Shown here: piece after piece, positions 1 to 7,789 of the stretch | Layout of the letters: each line of letters starts with the position of its first letter | How positions within the stretch are numbered: the stretch's first letter is position 1 | Source of the DNA: Candidatus Rokuibacteriota bacterium | GTDB taxonomy: Bacteria; Methylomirabilota; Methylomirabilia; Rokubacteriales; CSP1-6 | Direction: 5' to 3' | DNA length: 64,000 nucleotides | Assembly: GCA_003220535.1 (NCBI GenBank) | Contig: QHSU01000062.1 | Coordinates: 1 to 64,000, forward strand | The notes under the pieces: model-generated | The model's database searches: none | What the model saw: only the letters and a program-made list of their open reading frames with translations | What the model was told of the DNA's origin: nothing | Position numbers and translations under genes: made by a program

Positions 1-59
1 AACGCAATCGCCAAATCCCGCTTGACCACCTGTCGCAACGTGCCTACGCTCAAGCGCAT
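1..59 (-). CDS. 5' end of an unidentified minus-strand gene cut by the window edge
   Basis: Reading the minus strand from the ATG at 59 gives an open frame starting MRLSVGTLRQVVKRDLAI that runs off the left edge. The ATG lies inside one arm of a perfect 12-bp inverted repeat, as can happen at the end of an insertion sequence, so a transposase N-terminus is possible. Nineteen residues are too few to assign a family, and the frame may be chance. Confidence 0.3.
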   Translation of the reverse strand, partial: MRLSVGTLRQVVKRDLAIA

Positions 60-134
60 CAGAGGGGCCTCCTCGAATCGGAGAGTGATGTGGGAACATC
101 GACTCTTTTGATCCGTGGATTCGCCCCTCTGATG
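57..134. repeat. Inverted repeat pair, possible element end
   Basis: CATCAGAGGGGC at 57-68 is matched by its exact reverse complement at 123-134, separated by 54 bases. It could be a terminator-like hairpin or the terminal repeat and subterminal copy of an element whose body lies left of the window. No T-tract follows either arm. Confidence 0.45.
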
Positions 135-215
135 CATTTCGGCCACTCGTTCGCGCCCTCAGTTATTTCGGATTGGGGCTAAGGCGCGGTCTGACCCCGG
201 ACCATAAGCGACCCG

Positions 216-491
216 ATGCTCCGATTCCTGACGCGACTGGTGCGCTGGGTCGTGGCGCTCGCGCTGATCGTGCTCGGGCTCGTGTTGTCCGTTCCCGGCG
301 TCCCGGGCCCGGGCCTCCTGATCGTCCTCATCGGCGTGCTCGTGCTCTTGCCCGAGAGCCGCTGGCTCCGGAAGAAATTCGTCCGGCTCAAACGCCGGTA
401 CCCGAGACTCTTCCACCCGATCGAAGCGCGCCGAGTCCGGGCCCGGCGCGCGCGGCAGACTCGGCGCCGCTCCACATGGCATCACCGGTGA
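216..491 (+). CDS. Small PGPGW-type transmembrane protein
   Basis: The 91-residue product has one long hydrophobic stretch (about residues 8-45) interrupted by the motif VPGVPGPGLL, followed by a strongly basic cytoplasmic tail (about residues 50-91, mostly Arg and Lys). This is the pattern of the PGPGW family of small putative membrane proteins, whose function is unknown. The Pro-Gly hinge probably makes a two-helix hairpin in the inner membrane with both ends in the cytoplasm. It is a single gene upstream of the cupin with about 100 bases between them. Function is unassigned; the family call rests on the Pro-Gly motif and topology. Confidence 0.65.
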   Translation: MLRFLTRLVRWVVALALIVLGLVLSVPGVPGPGLLIVLIGVLVLLPESRWLRKKFVRLKRRYPRLFHPIEARRVRARRARQTRRRSTWHHR

Positions 492-592
492 CGACTCCGA
501 ACAGGCGGGCGTCGCGCTATCATTTCGGCTGCGGGCGCAGGGCGCCCGCGATTCGAGGCCGTGGTGAGCGACTCTGAACCAAGGAGGCAGAC

Positions 593-1069
593 ATGGCACT
601 GCAGGTGCGACGGGTGATTACCGGCCACGATGCGAACGGCCGAGCCATCGTCAAGATCGACGAGGTCTCGAAGAACCTCTCCTCGGGTCGGCCGGGAGCG
701 ACGGCCTGTAACATCTGGACCACGGAGGGCTTTCCGGCCAACAACGACGGCGCCGCCGACGAGGGCCAGCGCAAGGTCAGCACCACGCTGCCGAACGGGA
801 CGATCTTCCGCGTCATCGAGTTCGCGCCCGGCCTGGCGCCGCGTAACCATCGGACGGACTCGATCGACTACATCGTCGTCATCTCCGGCGAGATCGACAT
901 GGAGCTGGACGGCTGGGTCGTCCATCTGAAGGCCGGCGACGTCATGGTGCAGCGGGGCACGATCCACAACTGGGTCAATCGCGGCACGGCGCCGTGCGTG
1001 CTGGCGGTCGTCCTCGTCGACGCCAAGCCGGTCGAGGCCGGCGGCAAGGTCTTGAACGCGGTCGGCTAG
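593..1069 (+). CDS. Cupin-domain protein
   Basis: The 158-residue protein carries a cupin beta-barrel in its second half. Box 1 is around residues 85-105 (NHRTDSIDYIVVISGEIDM) and box 2 around residues 115-135 (GDVMVQRGTIHNWVNRG). Retained His residues in NH and HNW could bind a metal, but one usual box 1 His is replaced. A strong ribosome-binding site (AAGGAGG) lies 8 bases before the ATG. The product ends 3 bases before the next gene, so the two are probably co-transcribed. Cupins in such clusters are often small-molecule dioxygenases or isomerases; the substrate is unknown. Confidence 0.8.
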   Translation: MALQVRRVITGHDANGRAIVKIDEVSKNLSSGRPGATACNIWTTEGFPANNDGAADEGQRKVSTTLPNGTIFRVIEFAPGLAPRNHRTDSIDYIVVISGEIDMELDGWVVHLKAGDVMVQRGTIHNWVNRGTAPCVLAVVLVDAKPVEAGGKVLNAVG

Positions 1070-1072
1070 GCC

Positions 1073-1842
1073 ATGCGCGAGCGCTTCCTCGACATCGAGA
1101 CGGGAACGGCCGGATGCAGACGTTCGTGACGCATCCCGAGCAGGGCGGGCCGTTCACGGCCGTCATCATTTATATGGACATCTGGGGCGTGCGCGAAGAG
1201 CTGTTCGAGATCGCGCGCCGGGTGGGCACCGTCGGCTACTACTGCCTCGTCCCGGACTTCTACTACCGACAGGGCCGCGTACGGCACGAGTTCCGCGACG
1301 AGCAGAACCGGATGATCTCGCTGCATGCGCTCGACGAGGAGCGCCGGCAGCGGGTCATCGCGCCGGGGCGTCGCCTGAGCAATCAGATGGTCGTCGACGA
1401 TACCGGCGCGATCCTGGCCTTCCTGGGGCGAGGGGAGCCCGTCCGCGCGGGCGGCGTCGGCGCGATCGGCTACTGCATGGGCGGACGCCACGTGCTGTGC
1501 GCGGCCGGCCATTTCCCGGAGCAGGTCAAGGCGTCGGCGAGCCTGCACGGCACCAGCCTCATCAGCGACGCGGCCGACTCGCCGCATCGTCTGGTGAAGC
1601 AGTTTCGAGGCGAGCTCTACTGCGGCTTCGCGGAGACCGATCCCTACGCCCCGCTGTCGATGGTGAAGGAGCTCGCGGAGCTCGTGCGACCGTGTCCGGT
1701 CGCGTATCAGCACGCCGTCCACCGGGGCGCCCAGCACGGCTACGCGTTGCCCAATCGCGACATCTTCGACGCGCACGCGGCGGCACGCGACTGGGAGATG
1801 ATCTTCGCGGTGTTTCACCGGCAGATTCCCGCCTACACGTGA
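1073..1842 (+). CDS. Dienelactone hydrolase family protein, frame break near the N-terminus
   Basis: The body (from ATG 1114, about 242 residues) is a dienelactone-hydrolase alpha/beta fold. The nucleophile elbow is GYCMGG with Cys in place of Ser, as in classical DLH, with a downstream Asp (FAETDPYAP) and His (RGAQHGYALP). Such enzymes open dienelactones or related esters in aromatic degradation. Family members usually begin about 14 residues earlier. Here ATG 1073, 3 bases after the cupin stop, encodes MRERFLDIET in another frame and joins the main frame if one base is missing near 1099. This is either a real frameshift with re-initiation at 1114 or an assembly error. Confidence 0.75.
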
Positions 1843-1922
1843 GTCGAGGGGGAGAGGAACGGTCTTGCGAGCCGCAGGACGTCGCGGGGCTGGGGCCCCG
1901 CCGTCCGAGGCGAGGATCTGAA

Positions 1923-2711
1923 ATGAATTGGATCGAGGCGAACGGCGCGAGCCTGCGGTACGACCTGAGCGGGAGCGGCAACCAGACGATCGTGTTGATC
2001 CACGAGGTCGGCGGCCTCATCGAGAGCTGGGACGAGACGCTGCCCGCCTTCCAGCAGCCGTTCCGGGTCCTGCGCTACGATCAGCGGGGCTTTGGCTTGT
2101 CCGAGAAGACGCGCGTCATCACGATGGACGGCATCGTCGCCGACCTGGCGGCGTTGCTCGATGCGCTCGAGATCCCAGGACCGGTGCACCTGGCCGGATG
2201 CGCGATGGGCGCCGCCATCGCGCTCGCGTTCGCGGGACGGTCCCCGAAGCGCGTGACGCGGGTGGTGGCCGCCAGCCCGGCGACGTGGGCGAACGCGGAT
2301 CCAGTCGCCAGCCAACGACGGATCCAGGACATCGAGCGCGGCGGCGTTCGGTCGGTCGAGCCGGCGAGCCTGAAGGCCTCGTACCCGGAGAGCATGCGGG
2401 TCCTCGACCGCGCCCGTTACGAGCGGTTCCGTCGGCGCTGGCTCGGCAACGACCCCGAGGCGATGGCGGCGATATTGAGGATGTCGACGAATCCCGCGTT
2501 CGACTTGAGCCAGGACCTGGCGCGGATCACCGCCCCGACGCTGGTGATCGGGTGCACCCACGACGGCATCCGGACTCCGGAGATGGTGGCCAAGGTCGCC
2601 GCGATGATCCCTGGCGCCAGATACGTCGAGGTGAGCTCGGGGCACTTCATGGTCGTGGAGACGCCGGAGCTGTTCGTCGAGCTCGCGGTGCCCTTCCTGA
2701 AAGGCGCCTGA
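1923..2711 (+). CDS. Alpha/beta-fold hydrolase-like protein lacking the nucleophilic serine
   Basis: This 262-residue alpha/beta-hydrolase-fold protein resembles 3-oxoadipate enol-lactonase-type proteins. The oxyanion strand HEVGG is at about residues 28-32 and the acid/base pair lies in THDGIRTPE and SSGHFMVVE. The nucleophile elbow, normally G-x-S-x-G, reads GCAMG, so Ala94 sits where Ser is expected and Cys93 precedes it. The protein may therefore be a cofactor-free enzyme using the His/Asp pair, use the Cys, or be non-catalytic. It starts 80 bases after the dienelactone hydrolase and probably shares its transcript. Confidence 0.75.
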   Translation: MNWIEANGASLRYDLSGSGNQTIVLIHEVGGLIESWDETLPAFQQPFRVLRYDQRGFGLSEKTRVITMDGIVADLAALLDALEIPGPVHLAGCAMGAAIALAFAGRSPKRVTRVVAASPATWANADPVASQRRIQDIERGGVRSVEPASLKASYPESMRVLDRARYERFRRRWLGNDPEAMAAILRMSTNPAFDLSQDLARITAPTLVIGCTHDGIRTPEMVAKVAAMIPGARYVEVSSGHFMVVETPELFVELAVPFLKGA

Positions 2712-2726
2712 CGGCGAGGTGCCGGC

Positions 2727-2945
2727 ATGGGCCCGGCGTCGTTCCTGACGCCGGAAGATCTGACGGTGGCGAGCCGCAACCAGGTCGGACTGCATGCGCG
2801 CACCGTCGGGTGGCTCGAGCTCGGTCGCGGCCCGAACCGCGAGCACGTGGACACGGAGGGGCGCACGGTCTCCCACGTCACCGACGAGACGACGAATCGC
2901 GCGCTCTGGCGGCACTACCTGACGGTGATGACGGAAGCCCTCTAG
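2727..2945 (+). pseudogene. C-terminal remnant of a Rieske ring-hydroxylating dioxygenase alpha subunit
   Basis: The 72-residue open frame reads MGPASFLTPEDLTVASRNQV and continues to a VTDETTNRALWRHY segment. This corresponds to the extreme C-terminus of large subunits of aromatic-ring-hydroxylating dioxygenases. The Rieske domain and mononuclear-iron domain (about 350 residues) are missing: the alpha/beta hydrolase stop is only 15 bases upstream. The beta-subunit gene follows 15 bases later, the usual alpha-beta order, which supports the reading. I infer a 5' deletion that left a non-functional stub. Confidence 0.6.
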
Positions 2946-2960
2946 TCCGTCGTCGCTCCG

Positions 2961-3451
2961 ATGCTCTCCGATGCCGAGCAGAAGGCCGCGGTCGAGTTCC
3001 TCCACAAGGAAGCGCGTCTGGCCGACGAGGCGCGCTACGCCGAGTGGTTGGCGCTCTGGACCGACGACGCCGTGTACTGGGTGCCCGCGACCACCGACCT
3101 CGGCGCCGACCCCGACACGCACCTCTCGCACATCTACGACAACCGCGGCCGCCTCGAGACCCGCATCAAGCTACTCCAGACCGGTTATCGCTACAGCCAG
3201 GAGCCCCCGTCCCTCATGCGCCGCCTGATCTCCAACATCGAGGTGCAAACGGCCGACGACGGCGAGGTCGTCGCCGAGTCGAACTTCATCCTCGCGGGGC
3301 TGGCCCGACAGGCCAAGCGCGAGATGCACTGGTGGGCCGGGCGGACGACGCATCGCCTGCGCCAGGTCGGCGGCCAGCTGAAGATGTGCCGAAGAAGGTC
3401 GTGCTGGTGAACGCGGCCGAGCCGCTGCCCAACTTGTCGTTTTTGATTTAA
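2961..3451 (+). pseudogene. Ring-hydroxylating dioxygenase beta (small) subunit, frameshifted near its C-terminus
   Basis: The product from ATG 2961 matches the NTF2-like small subunit of Rieske dioxygenases: EARYAEWLALWTDDAVYWVP at residues 24-43, then the central IYDNRGRLETRI region. The frame breaks at about 3383, after VGGQLKM. The neighbouring frame then supplies the family's normal ending, PKKVVLVNAAEPLPNLSFLI, and stops at 3449-3451. One missing or two extra bases would restore it. With the alpha subunit already lost, decay is plausible, but an assembly indel cannot be excluded. Confidence 0.7.
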
Positions 3452-3479
3452 TCGGGGGGAGCGGCGCCGCTCCCCCCGA
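3452..3479. repeat. Perfect 28-bp GC-rich palindrome (repeat family, copy 1)
   Basis: TCGGGGGGAGCGGC at 3452-3465 is followed directly by its exact complement at 3466-3479, just after the dioxygenase stop codon. A near-identical hairpin with a 5-base loop lies at 53663-53691, also directly 3' of a gene, so this is a dispersed REP-like element that could slow or end transcription. There is no T-tract. Confidence 0.7.
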
Positions 3480-3582
3480 ATCCCCGAGTGCACCCCTGAC
3501 CTGAGCATCCACTTCGAGGGGACCCTGGCGCTCGCCGCGTAGCGGGTTCAAGTTCCCGCCCAACAGCGTCGGTTGGGCCGAC

Positions 3583-3634
3583 GCCCCGGTGCAGTCTCGG
3601 CCGGGGCGCTGGTGCGCATCGTGGCGTTCGGCTA
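3583..3634. repeat. Direct repeat, left copy
   Basis: The segment GCCCCGGTGC...GGCCGGGGCGCTGGTGCGC...TGGCGTTCGGCTA recurs at 5216-5269 in the same orientation with a few differences. The two copies bracket the solute-binding protein and NTF2-like genes. Both copies can be read as the C-terminus AGALVRI(V/L)AFG followed by a stop, so they may be ends of a duplicated vanished gene. Confidence 0.55.
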
Positions 3635-3695
3635 GACTCCCGGCAGCCGTCCTGAAGCGAGGTGCCCTTACGACTGATCCGACGGTGATCGACTG

Positions 3696-4673
3696 ATGGA
3701 TCGGCGTACGTGGCTGGTGGGCCCCCTCGGTCTGCTGGCTGCACCGCTGGTCGCGGTGGCGCAGCCGCCGGTGAAGGTGTTTCGAATCGGCATTCTCACG
3801 GCGACCAGACCGGAGGCTTCACATCTCTGGGCGGCGTTTTTCCAAGGGCTGCGGGAGCTTGGGTACGTCGAGGGCCAGAACGTCATCATCGAAAGCCGAT
3901 ACTTCGGGGACAGAATCGAACAGCTTCCCGCCCTCGCGGCCGAACTGGTCCGGCTCCAAGTCGATGTGATCGTGACGGGAGCCGCACCTGAGCCTGAAGC
4001 GGCCAAGCGCGCTACGTCAACGATCCCCATCGTGACGGCGGCTCATCTGGACCCTGTCGGGAGTGGGCTCGTGGCCAGTCTCGCCAGACCGGGGGGCAAC
4101 GTCACGGGGCTGTCTCAAGCGACTCCAGAGCTACGCGGCAAGCAGCTTGAGTTGCTCAAGGAGGCCGTGCCTAGACTCAGCAGCGTGGCGGTCCTCTCGA
4201 ATCCGACCCTCCCATCCCTCGCGCTCGAGTTGAAAGAACTGGAGGTCGCGGCGCGGGCGCTGAAGGTGCGGCTTTACGTTGTGGAAGCGCGAGTTCCGAG
4301 CGAGCTGAAGGATGCCTTCTCGGTGGCGACGAAGGAGCGGGCCGGCGCTCTCATCGTTCTCGCTAACGCGGTGTTCATTCGCAGCCGAGTCCAGATCGTG
4401 GAGCTGGCGGCCAAGAACCGTCTTCCGCTGATGTCTCAAGCGAGGGAGTATGCGGAGGCGGGTGGCCTCATGGCCTACGGGGCAAACCTCTCCGGGTTGA
4501 TGCGGCGTGCTGCGACGTTCGTGGACAAGATCTTGAAGGGTGCGAAGCCTGCCGACCTGCCCGTGGAGCAGCCGACGAAGTTCGAGTTCGTGATCAACCT
4601 GAAGACCGCGAAGGCGCTCGGCCTGACGATCCCGCAGACGTTGTTGCAGCGCGCAGATCAGGTGATCCAGTGA
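3696..4673 (+). CDS. Orphan ABC transporter substrate-binding protein (ABC_sub_bind family)
   Basis: This 325-residue periplasmic binding protein has an N-terminal signal (hydrophobic residues 6-22 ending AVAQ). Family landmarks are a GLRELGYVEGQNV helix near residue 50, LARPGGNVTGLS near 130 and the shared C-terminus [20 protein letters not shown]. It belongs to the ABC_sub_bind (PF04392) type, which presents small ligands to an ABC importer. No permease or ATPase is adjacent, which is usual for this expanded family. Two homologues occur as integron cassettes at 30865 and 34571; the three share nearly the same last 50 residues. Confidence 0.85.
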   Translation: MDRRTWLVGPLGLLAAPLVAVAQPPVKVFRIGILTATRPEASHLWAAFFQGLRELGYVEGQNVIIESRYFGDRIEQLPALAAELVRLQVDVIVTGAAPEPEAAKRATSTIPIVTAAHLDPVGSGLVASLARPGGNVTGLSQATPELRGKQLELLKEAVPRLSSVAVLSNPTLPSLALELKELEVAARALKVRLYVVEARVPSELKDAFSVATKERAGALIVLANAVFIRSRVQIVELAAKNRLPLMSQAREYAEAGGLMAYGANLSGLMRRAATFVDKILKGAKPADLPVEQPTKFEFVINLKTAKALGLTIPQTLLQRADQVIQ

Positions 4674-4703
4674 TCATGAGCGCGGCAGTCCAGGAGGTCG
4701 CCT

Positions 4704-5159
4704 ATGAACCGGATCCTGGTTCTCCTCACGTCACTCCTGATTCTCAGCTTCCCATCGCTAACGGCGGCGGGTCCCAAGGAGGATGTTGCTGCGGCGACGC
4801 AGGCGTGGATTGCTGCCATGACTAGCCACGATCCCGAGCGAGTTGTCGCCCTCTATGACTCTGAGGCAGTGTTGTGGGGCACCCGGTCTCCCACGTTTCG
4901 TGACAACCCCGCCACCGTTCGTGACTACTTCAAGGACCTACGCACCGCTCCGCCATCGTACAAGGTTGTCATTGATGAGCAGCGGATTCGTGTTTATGGC
5001 GACATTGCCATCAACACCGGGTCCTACACTTTTTCGGAGGTCCGCGACGATAAGCCGATCATTCGTCCTTCGCGGTTCAGCTTTGTCTACCGGAATCGCG
5101 ACGGGCGCTGGCTGATCGTGGATCACCACTCGTCTGCCGTACCTGCGCCCCCTCAGTAG
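4704..5159 (+). CDS. Secreted SnoaL/NTF2-like protein
   Basis: The 151-residue product has a signal peptide (MNRILVLLTSLLILSFPSLT, cleavage near residue 22) and an NTF2-like fold. Typical features are AATQAWIAAMTSHDPERVVALY at the start of the domain, DDFD-like acidic and aromatic positions in the middle, and a final strand ending GRWLIVDHHSS. The family (DUF4440/SgcJ-like) includes calcium/calmodulin kinase association-type domains and small-molecule isomerases; no function is evident here. It follows the binding-protein gene by 30 bases with its own GGAGG site and is probably in the same transcript. Confidence 0.75.
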   Translation: MNRILVLLTSLLILSFPSLTAAGPKEDVAAATQAWIAAMTSHDPERVVALYDSEAVLWGTRSPTFRDNPATVRDYFKDLRTAPPSYKVVIDEQRIRVYGDIAINTGSYTFSEVRDDKPIIRPSRFSFVYRNRDGRWLIVDHHSSAVPAPPQ

Positions 5160-5215
5160 CGGTTCAATCAAGAGCGAGCCAGTCTCAAAGACGGATCGCA
5201 GTTCATCGCCCCCGC

Positions 5216-5269
5216 GCCCCGGTGCTCGTCCAGGCCGGGGCGCTGGTGCGCATCTTGGCGTTCGGCTAA
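5216..5269. repeat. Direct repeat, right copy
   Basis: This is the partner of the repeat at 3583-3634. It lies in the roughly 380-base stretch between the NTF2-like gene and the aminotransferase gene, which otherwise holds only a recombinase-like remnant. Confidence 0.55.
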
Positions 5270-5274
5270 TCGAC

Positions 5275-5400
5275 GCCGCGCAGACTCGGGCGGCCATGCG
5301 GGCGCTCGGCATCGGCAAGATCGTTGTCACGCCCACGGAGACGGGCTGGACGTTCGCAGGTGACGGCAACCTGGCCGGGATGGTGGGGGGTGCACTAGGG
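5275..5400 (+). pseudogene. Possible C-terminal remnant of a large serine recombinase
   Basis: A short in-frame stretch reads AAQTRAAMRALGIGKIVVTP and then ETGWTFAGDGNLAGMVGG. It resembles the last residues of large serine recombinases (ending of the zinc-ribbon region followed by the -FxGxG-L- tail). Nothing upstream encodes the catalytic domain. The assignment is from memory of the family's C-terminal pattern and is tentative. Confidence 0.35.
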
Positions 5401-5538
5401 TCGCTCCGCGGCTCCCCCGATGGCCCCCCACCGGTTCGAACAAGCGGATTACGCGAGCGACCCGCGTCGGCCGAGATGGTACATTTGCGCCCTGACCGCA
5501 CGTTGTTGGGTACCATTCGACGGAGAGGAGGCGATGTC

Positions 5539-6525
5539 ATGGCGGTGACGAGCTCTCTGCAGACGCTGACGGCGGAAGAGGTGGTGGCGAGGTTGCGGGC
5601 GCTTCGGAGCCGGCAGCCGGTCAAGTTCTGGGCATTCTATTCGAGCCAGCTCGGGGGGATCGTGACCGATCCCGCGCTCATGGTCGTCCCCTTCGACGAC
5701 CATATGGTGCACCGCGGGCACGGCATCTTCGACACGGCGGCGATCGAGGCGGGCAAGATCTACGACCTCGAGGCTCACCTCGATCGATTCATCCGGTCTG
5801 CTCGGACCTCGAAGCTCCAGATTCCAGCGCGGGACGAGATGCGGGACATCATCGTGCGGACGACGGGCGCCAGCGGGCGGCGAGAGGGTTCGATTCGCTA
5901 CTGGGCTTCCGCGGGTCCCGGGAGTCTCGGGCTCACCCCGGCTGCCGGGGCTGAGCCGGGCTTCTTCGTGATGATCTTCGCCGGCCTCGCCTATCCCGAT
6001 ACCTGGTACACGCAGGGCCTGCGGGTCATGACGACGACGTACCCCATCAAGCCGCCCCTCTACGCCGTCACCAAGAGCACCAACTACCTGCCCAACGTCC
6101 TCATGCAGATGGAAGCGCTCGAGCGCGGCCTCGACAACGGTGTCTTCGTCGACGAGGCCGGGAATGTGGGCGAGAGCTCCAACATGAACGTGGCCTTCGT
6201 CGGCGCGGACGGGATCCTGAAGCACCCGAAGTTCGATCACATCCTGTCGGGCTGCACGTCGCTGCGCTTGCTGGAGCTGGCCCCCGCGCTGCAGACACGG
6301 AATCTCATCCAGGGGATCCAGGTGTGCGATATTCCCGTGGCCGAGGCTCGCGCGGCCCACGAGATGATGCTCATCGGGAGCTCGATCAAGGTGGCGCCGG
6401 TGGTCGAGTGGGACCAGAGGCCCATCGGCGACGGCAAGCCGGGCCCCGTCGCGCGCGCGCTCCGCGAGCTGCTCACCGACGACATGCGATCCGCGCGGGA
6501 TCGCCTGATCGAAGTCCTTTACTGA
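5539..6525 (+). CDS. Class IV PLP-dependent aminotransferase
   Basis: This 328-residue fold-type IV aminotransferase is related to branched-chain aminotransferase, D-amino-acid aminotransferase and aminodeoxychorismate lyase. The PLP-binding lysine is Lys179 in AVTKSTNYLPN. Other family positions are DHMVHRGHGIFDT (residues 54-66), EAGNVGESSNMNV (about 207-219) and the C-terminal SSIKVAPV loop. ATG 5539 is chosen because GGAGAGGAGG lies about 10 bases upstream. It stands alone on the plus strand and its stop overlaps the stop of the convergent MFS gene by 7 bases. Substrate specificity cannot be read from the sequence. Confidence 0.85.
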   Translation: MAVTSSLQTLTAEEVVARLRALRSRQPVKFWAFYSSQLGGIVTDPALMVVPFDDHMVHRGHGIFDTAAIEAGKIYDLEAHLDRFIRSARTSKLQIPARDEMRDIIVRTTGASGRREGSIRYWASAGPGSLGLTPAAGAEPGFFVMIFAGLAYPDTWYTQGLRVMTTTYPIKPPLYAVTKSTNYLPNVLMQMEALERGLDNGVFVDEAGNVGESSNMNVAFVGADGILKHPKFDHILSGCTSLRLLELAPALQTRNLIQGIQVCDIPVAEARAAHEMMLIGSSIKVAPVVEWDQRPIGDGKPGPVARALRELLTDDMRSARDRLIEVLY

Positions 6526-7769
6526 CGCTGCAGAGCGCCCGCGGCCAGCAGGCCGAGGGCGACCAGCACGACGGCGACGGCGCTCAAGGTCAGCGAGAGC
6601 TCGACGCCGATCACCGCGCCCAGAACACCGACCGTCACGCCGCTCCCCGCCCGGAGTCCGAGCATCGACGTATTGAAGAGACCGACGACGCGGCCCCGCA
6701 GATTGGGCGGCGCCAGGATCTGCACAAGCGCCTGGGCGATCGACGTGAAGGCGATGTTGAAGATGCCGGCCAGCACCAGAAGGGTCACGGCCGCCGCGTA
6801 GCCGTGCGCGAGCGGAAAGATCGCCATCACGGCGCCCCAGATCGCGGCGCAGACGATCGCGGCGCGCGCCCCGCCCTGGAGGACCGCGACGCTCTCCAGA
6901 ATCACCGCGCCGATGACCGCGCCGGCGGCGTTGGCGCTGAACAGCACGCTGTACCAGACATCGGGCTCATCGGAGCCGTGGTGGTGCGCGTACTCCGGCA
7001 TCTGCGCCTGGAACGCCGTGCCGACGAAGAACGACGTCGCGCCGGCCAGCACGATCATCTGGATGATCCGCGGCTCCGAGCGGACCTCGGCCAGGATGCG
7101 GCGCGCCTGCGCGAGGCTGAAGCGCGACGCCGGCCGTGGCGCGTCGCCCTGGCTCCGATGTCCCGTGTACGGCATGCGGAACAGATAGAGCGTGAGCGGC
7201 AGGTACAGGAGCACGTTGGCGAGGAGCGCCACACCCGGACCGAGTGCCAGCATGAGCGCGCCCCCGACCGCGGGGCCGACCAGCATGGAGAAATAGCGGC
7301 TGATCGCGTTGAGGCGGATCGCGCTCGCGAGATGCTCAGGGCCGACGATGTCGTGCACGATGAGCTGGATCGGCGGCGACGCGATGACACCCGCCATGCC
7401 GTGAACCATGAGGAGCGCGGCGGCGTGCCAGGCGCGCAAGGTTCCCGTCAGGAAGAGCGCGCCCCACGCGAGCGAGGCGAGCATCAATAGTCCCTGGGCG
7501 GCCTGGATGAGCCTGCGGCAGTCGAAGCGGTCGGCGAGCGCGCCGGTGTAGACCGAGAAGACCAGATACGGAACCCAGTGGCTGATGACGGCGAACCCGC
7601 CGAGGGTCGGTGAGTGGAACGACTGGAAGATGACCCAGTAGCTGGCCACGTGCTCGATGCTCTCGGCCGTCATGCCGAGCAGCGCCAGGAGGAAGTAGTT
7701 GCGATAGTCGCGGTGGTAGAGCGCTCCGAACTTCGTGATCGCGGACGATTCCGCGGCGGGCCGGCTCAC
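6519..7769 (-). CDS. MFS transporter (enterobactin exporter/EntS-like)
   Basis: The 416-residue polytopic protein has about 12 hydrophobic segments and the MFS signature between helices 2 and 3 (YTGALADRFDCRRL, about residues 70-83). It is of the EntS-like drug/siderophore exporter type (MFS_3/MFS_5). The GTG at 7769 (VSRPAAESS) is taken as the start because the longer open frame upstream is Arg/Gly-rich and non-membrane. The gene is last in a minus-strand run from the peptide-binding protein, 20 bases behind the MetE-like gene. It could export a product of the pathway; the cargo is unknown. Confidence 0.8.
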   Translation of the reverse strand: MSRPAAESSAITKFGALYHRDYRNYFLLALLGMTAESIEHVASYWVIFQSFHSPTLGGFAVISHWVPYLVFSVYTGALADRFDCRRLIQAAQGLLMLASLAWGALFLTGTLRAWHAAALLMVHGMAGVIASPPIQLIVHDIVGPEHLASAIRLNAISRYFSMLVGPAVGGALMLALGPGVALLANVLLYLPLTLYLFRMPYTGHRSQGDAPRPASRFSLAQARRILAEVRSEPRIIQMIVLAGATSFFVGTAFQAQMPEYAHHHGSDEPDVWYSVLFSANAAGAVIGAVILESVAVLQGGARAAIVCAAIWGAVMAIFPLAHGYAAAVTLLVLAGIFNIAFTSIAQALVQILAPPNLRGRVVGLFNTSMLGLRAGSGVTVGVLGAVIGVELSLTLSAVAVVLVALGLLAAGALQRQ

Positions 7770-7789
7770 GCGCGCGATCCTACCGCATT

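Noticed and set aside
1928..3000. Long plus-strand frame overlapping the alpha/beta hydrolase
   Set aside because: Its composition is Arg/Gly-rich, typical of a shifted frame in high-GC DNA. Only its 3' end (about 3384-3451) is real, as the continuation of the dioxygenase beta subunit.
6324..7490. 388-codon plus-strand open frame opposite the MFS gene
   Set aside because: It is low-complexity (Arg/Asp/His-rich) and antisense to a good transporter.
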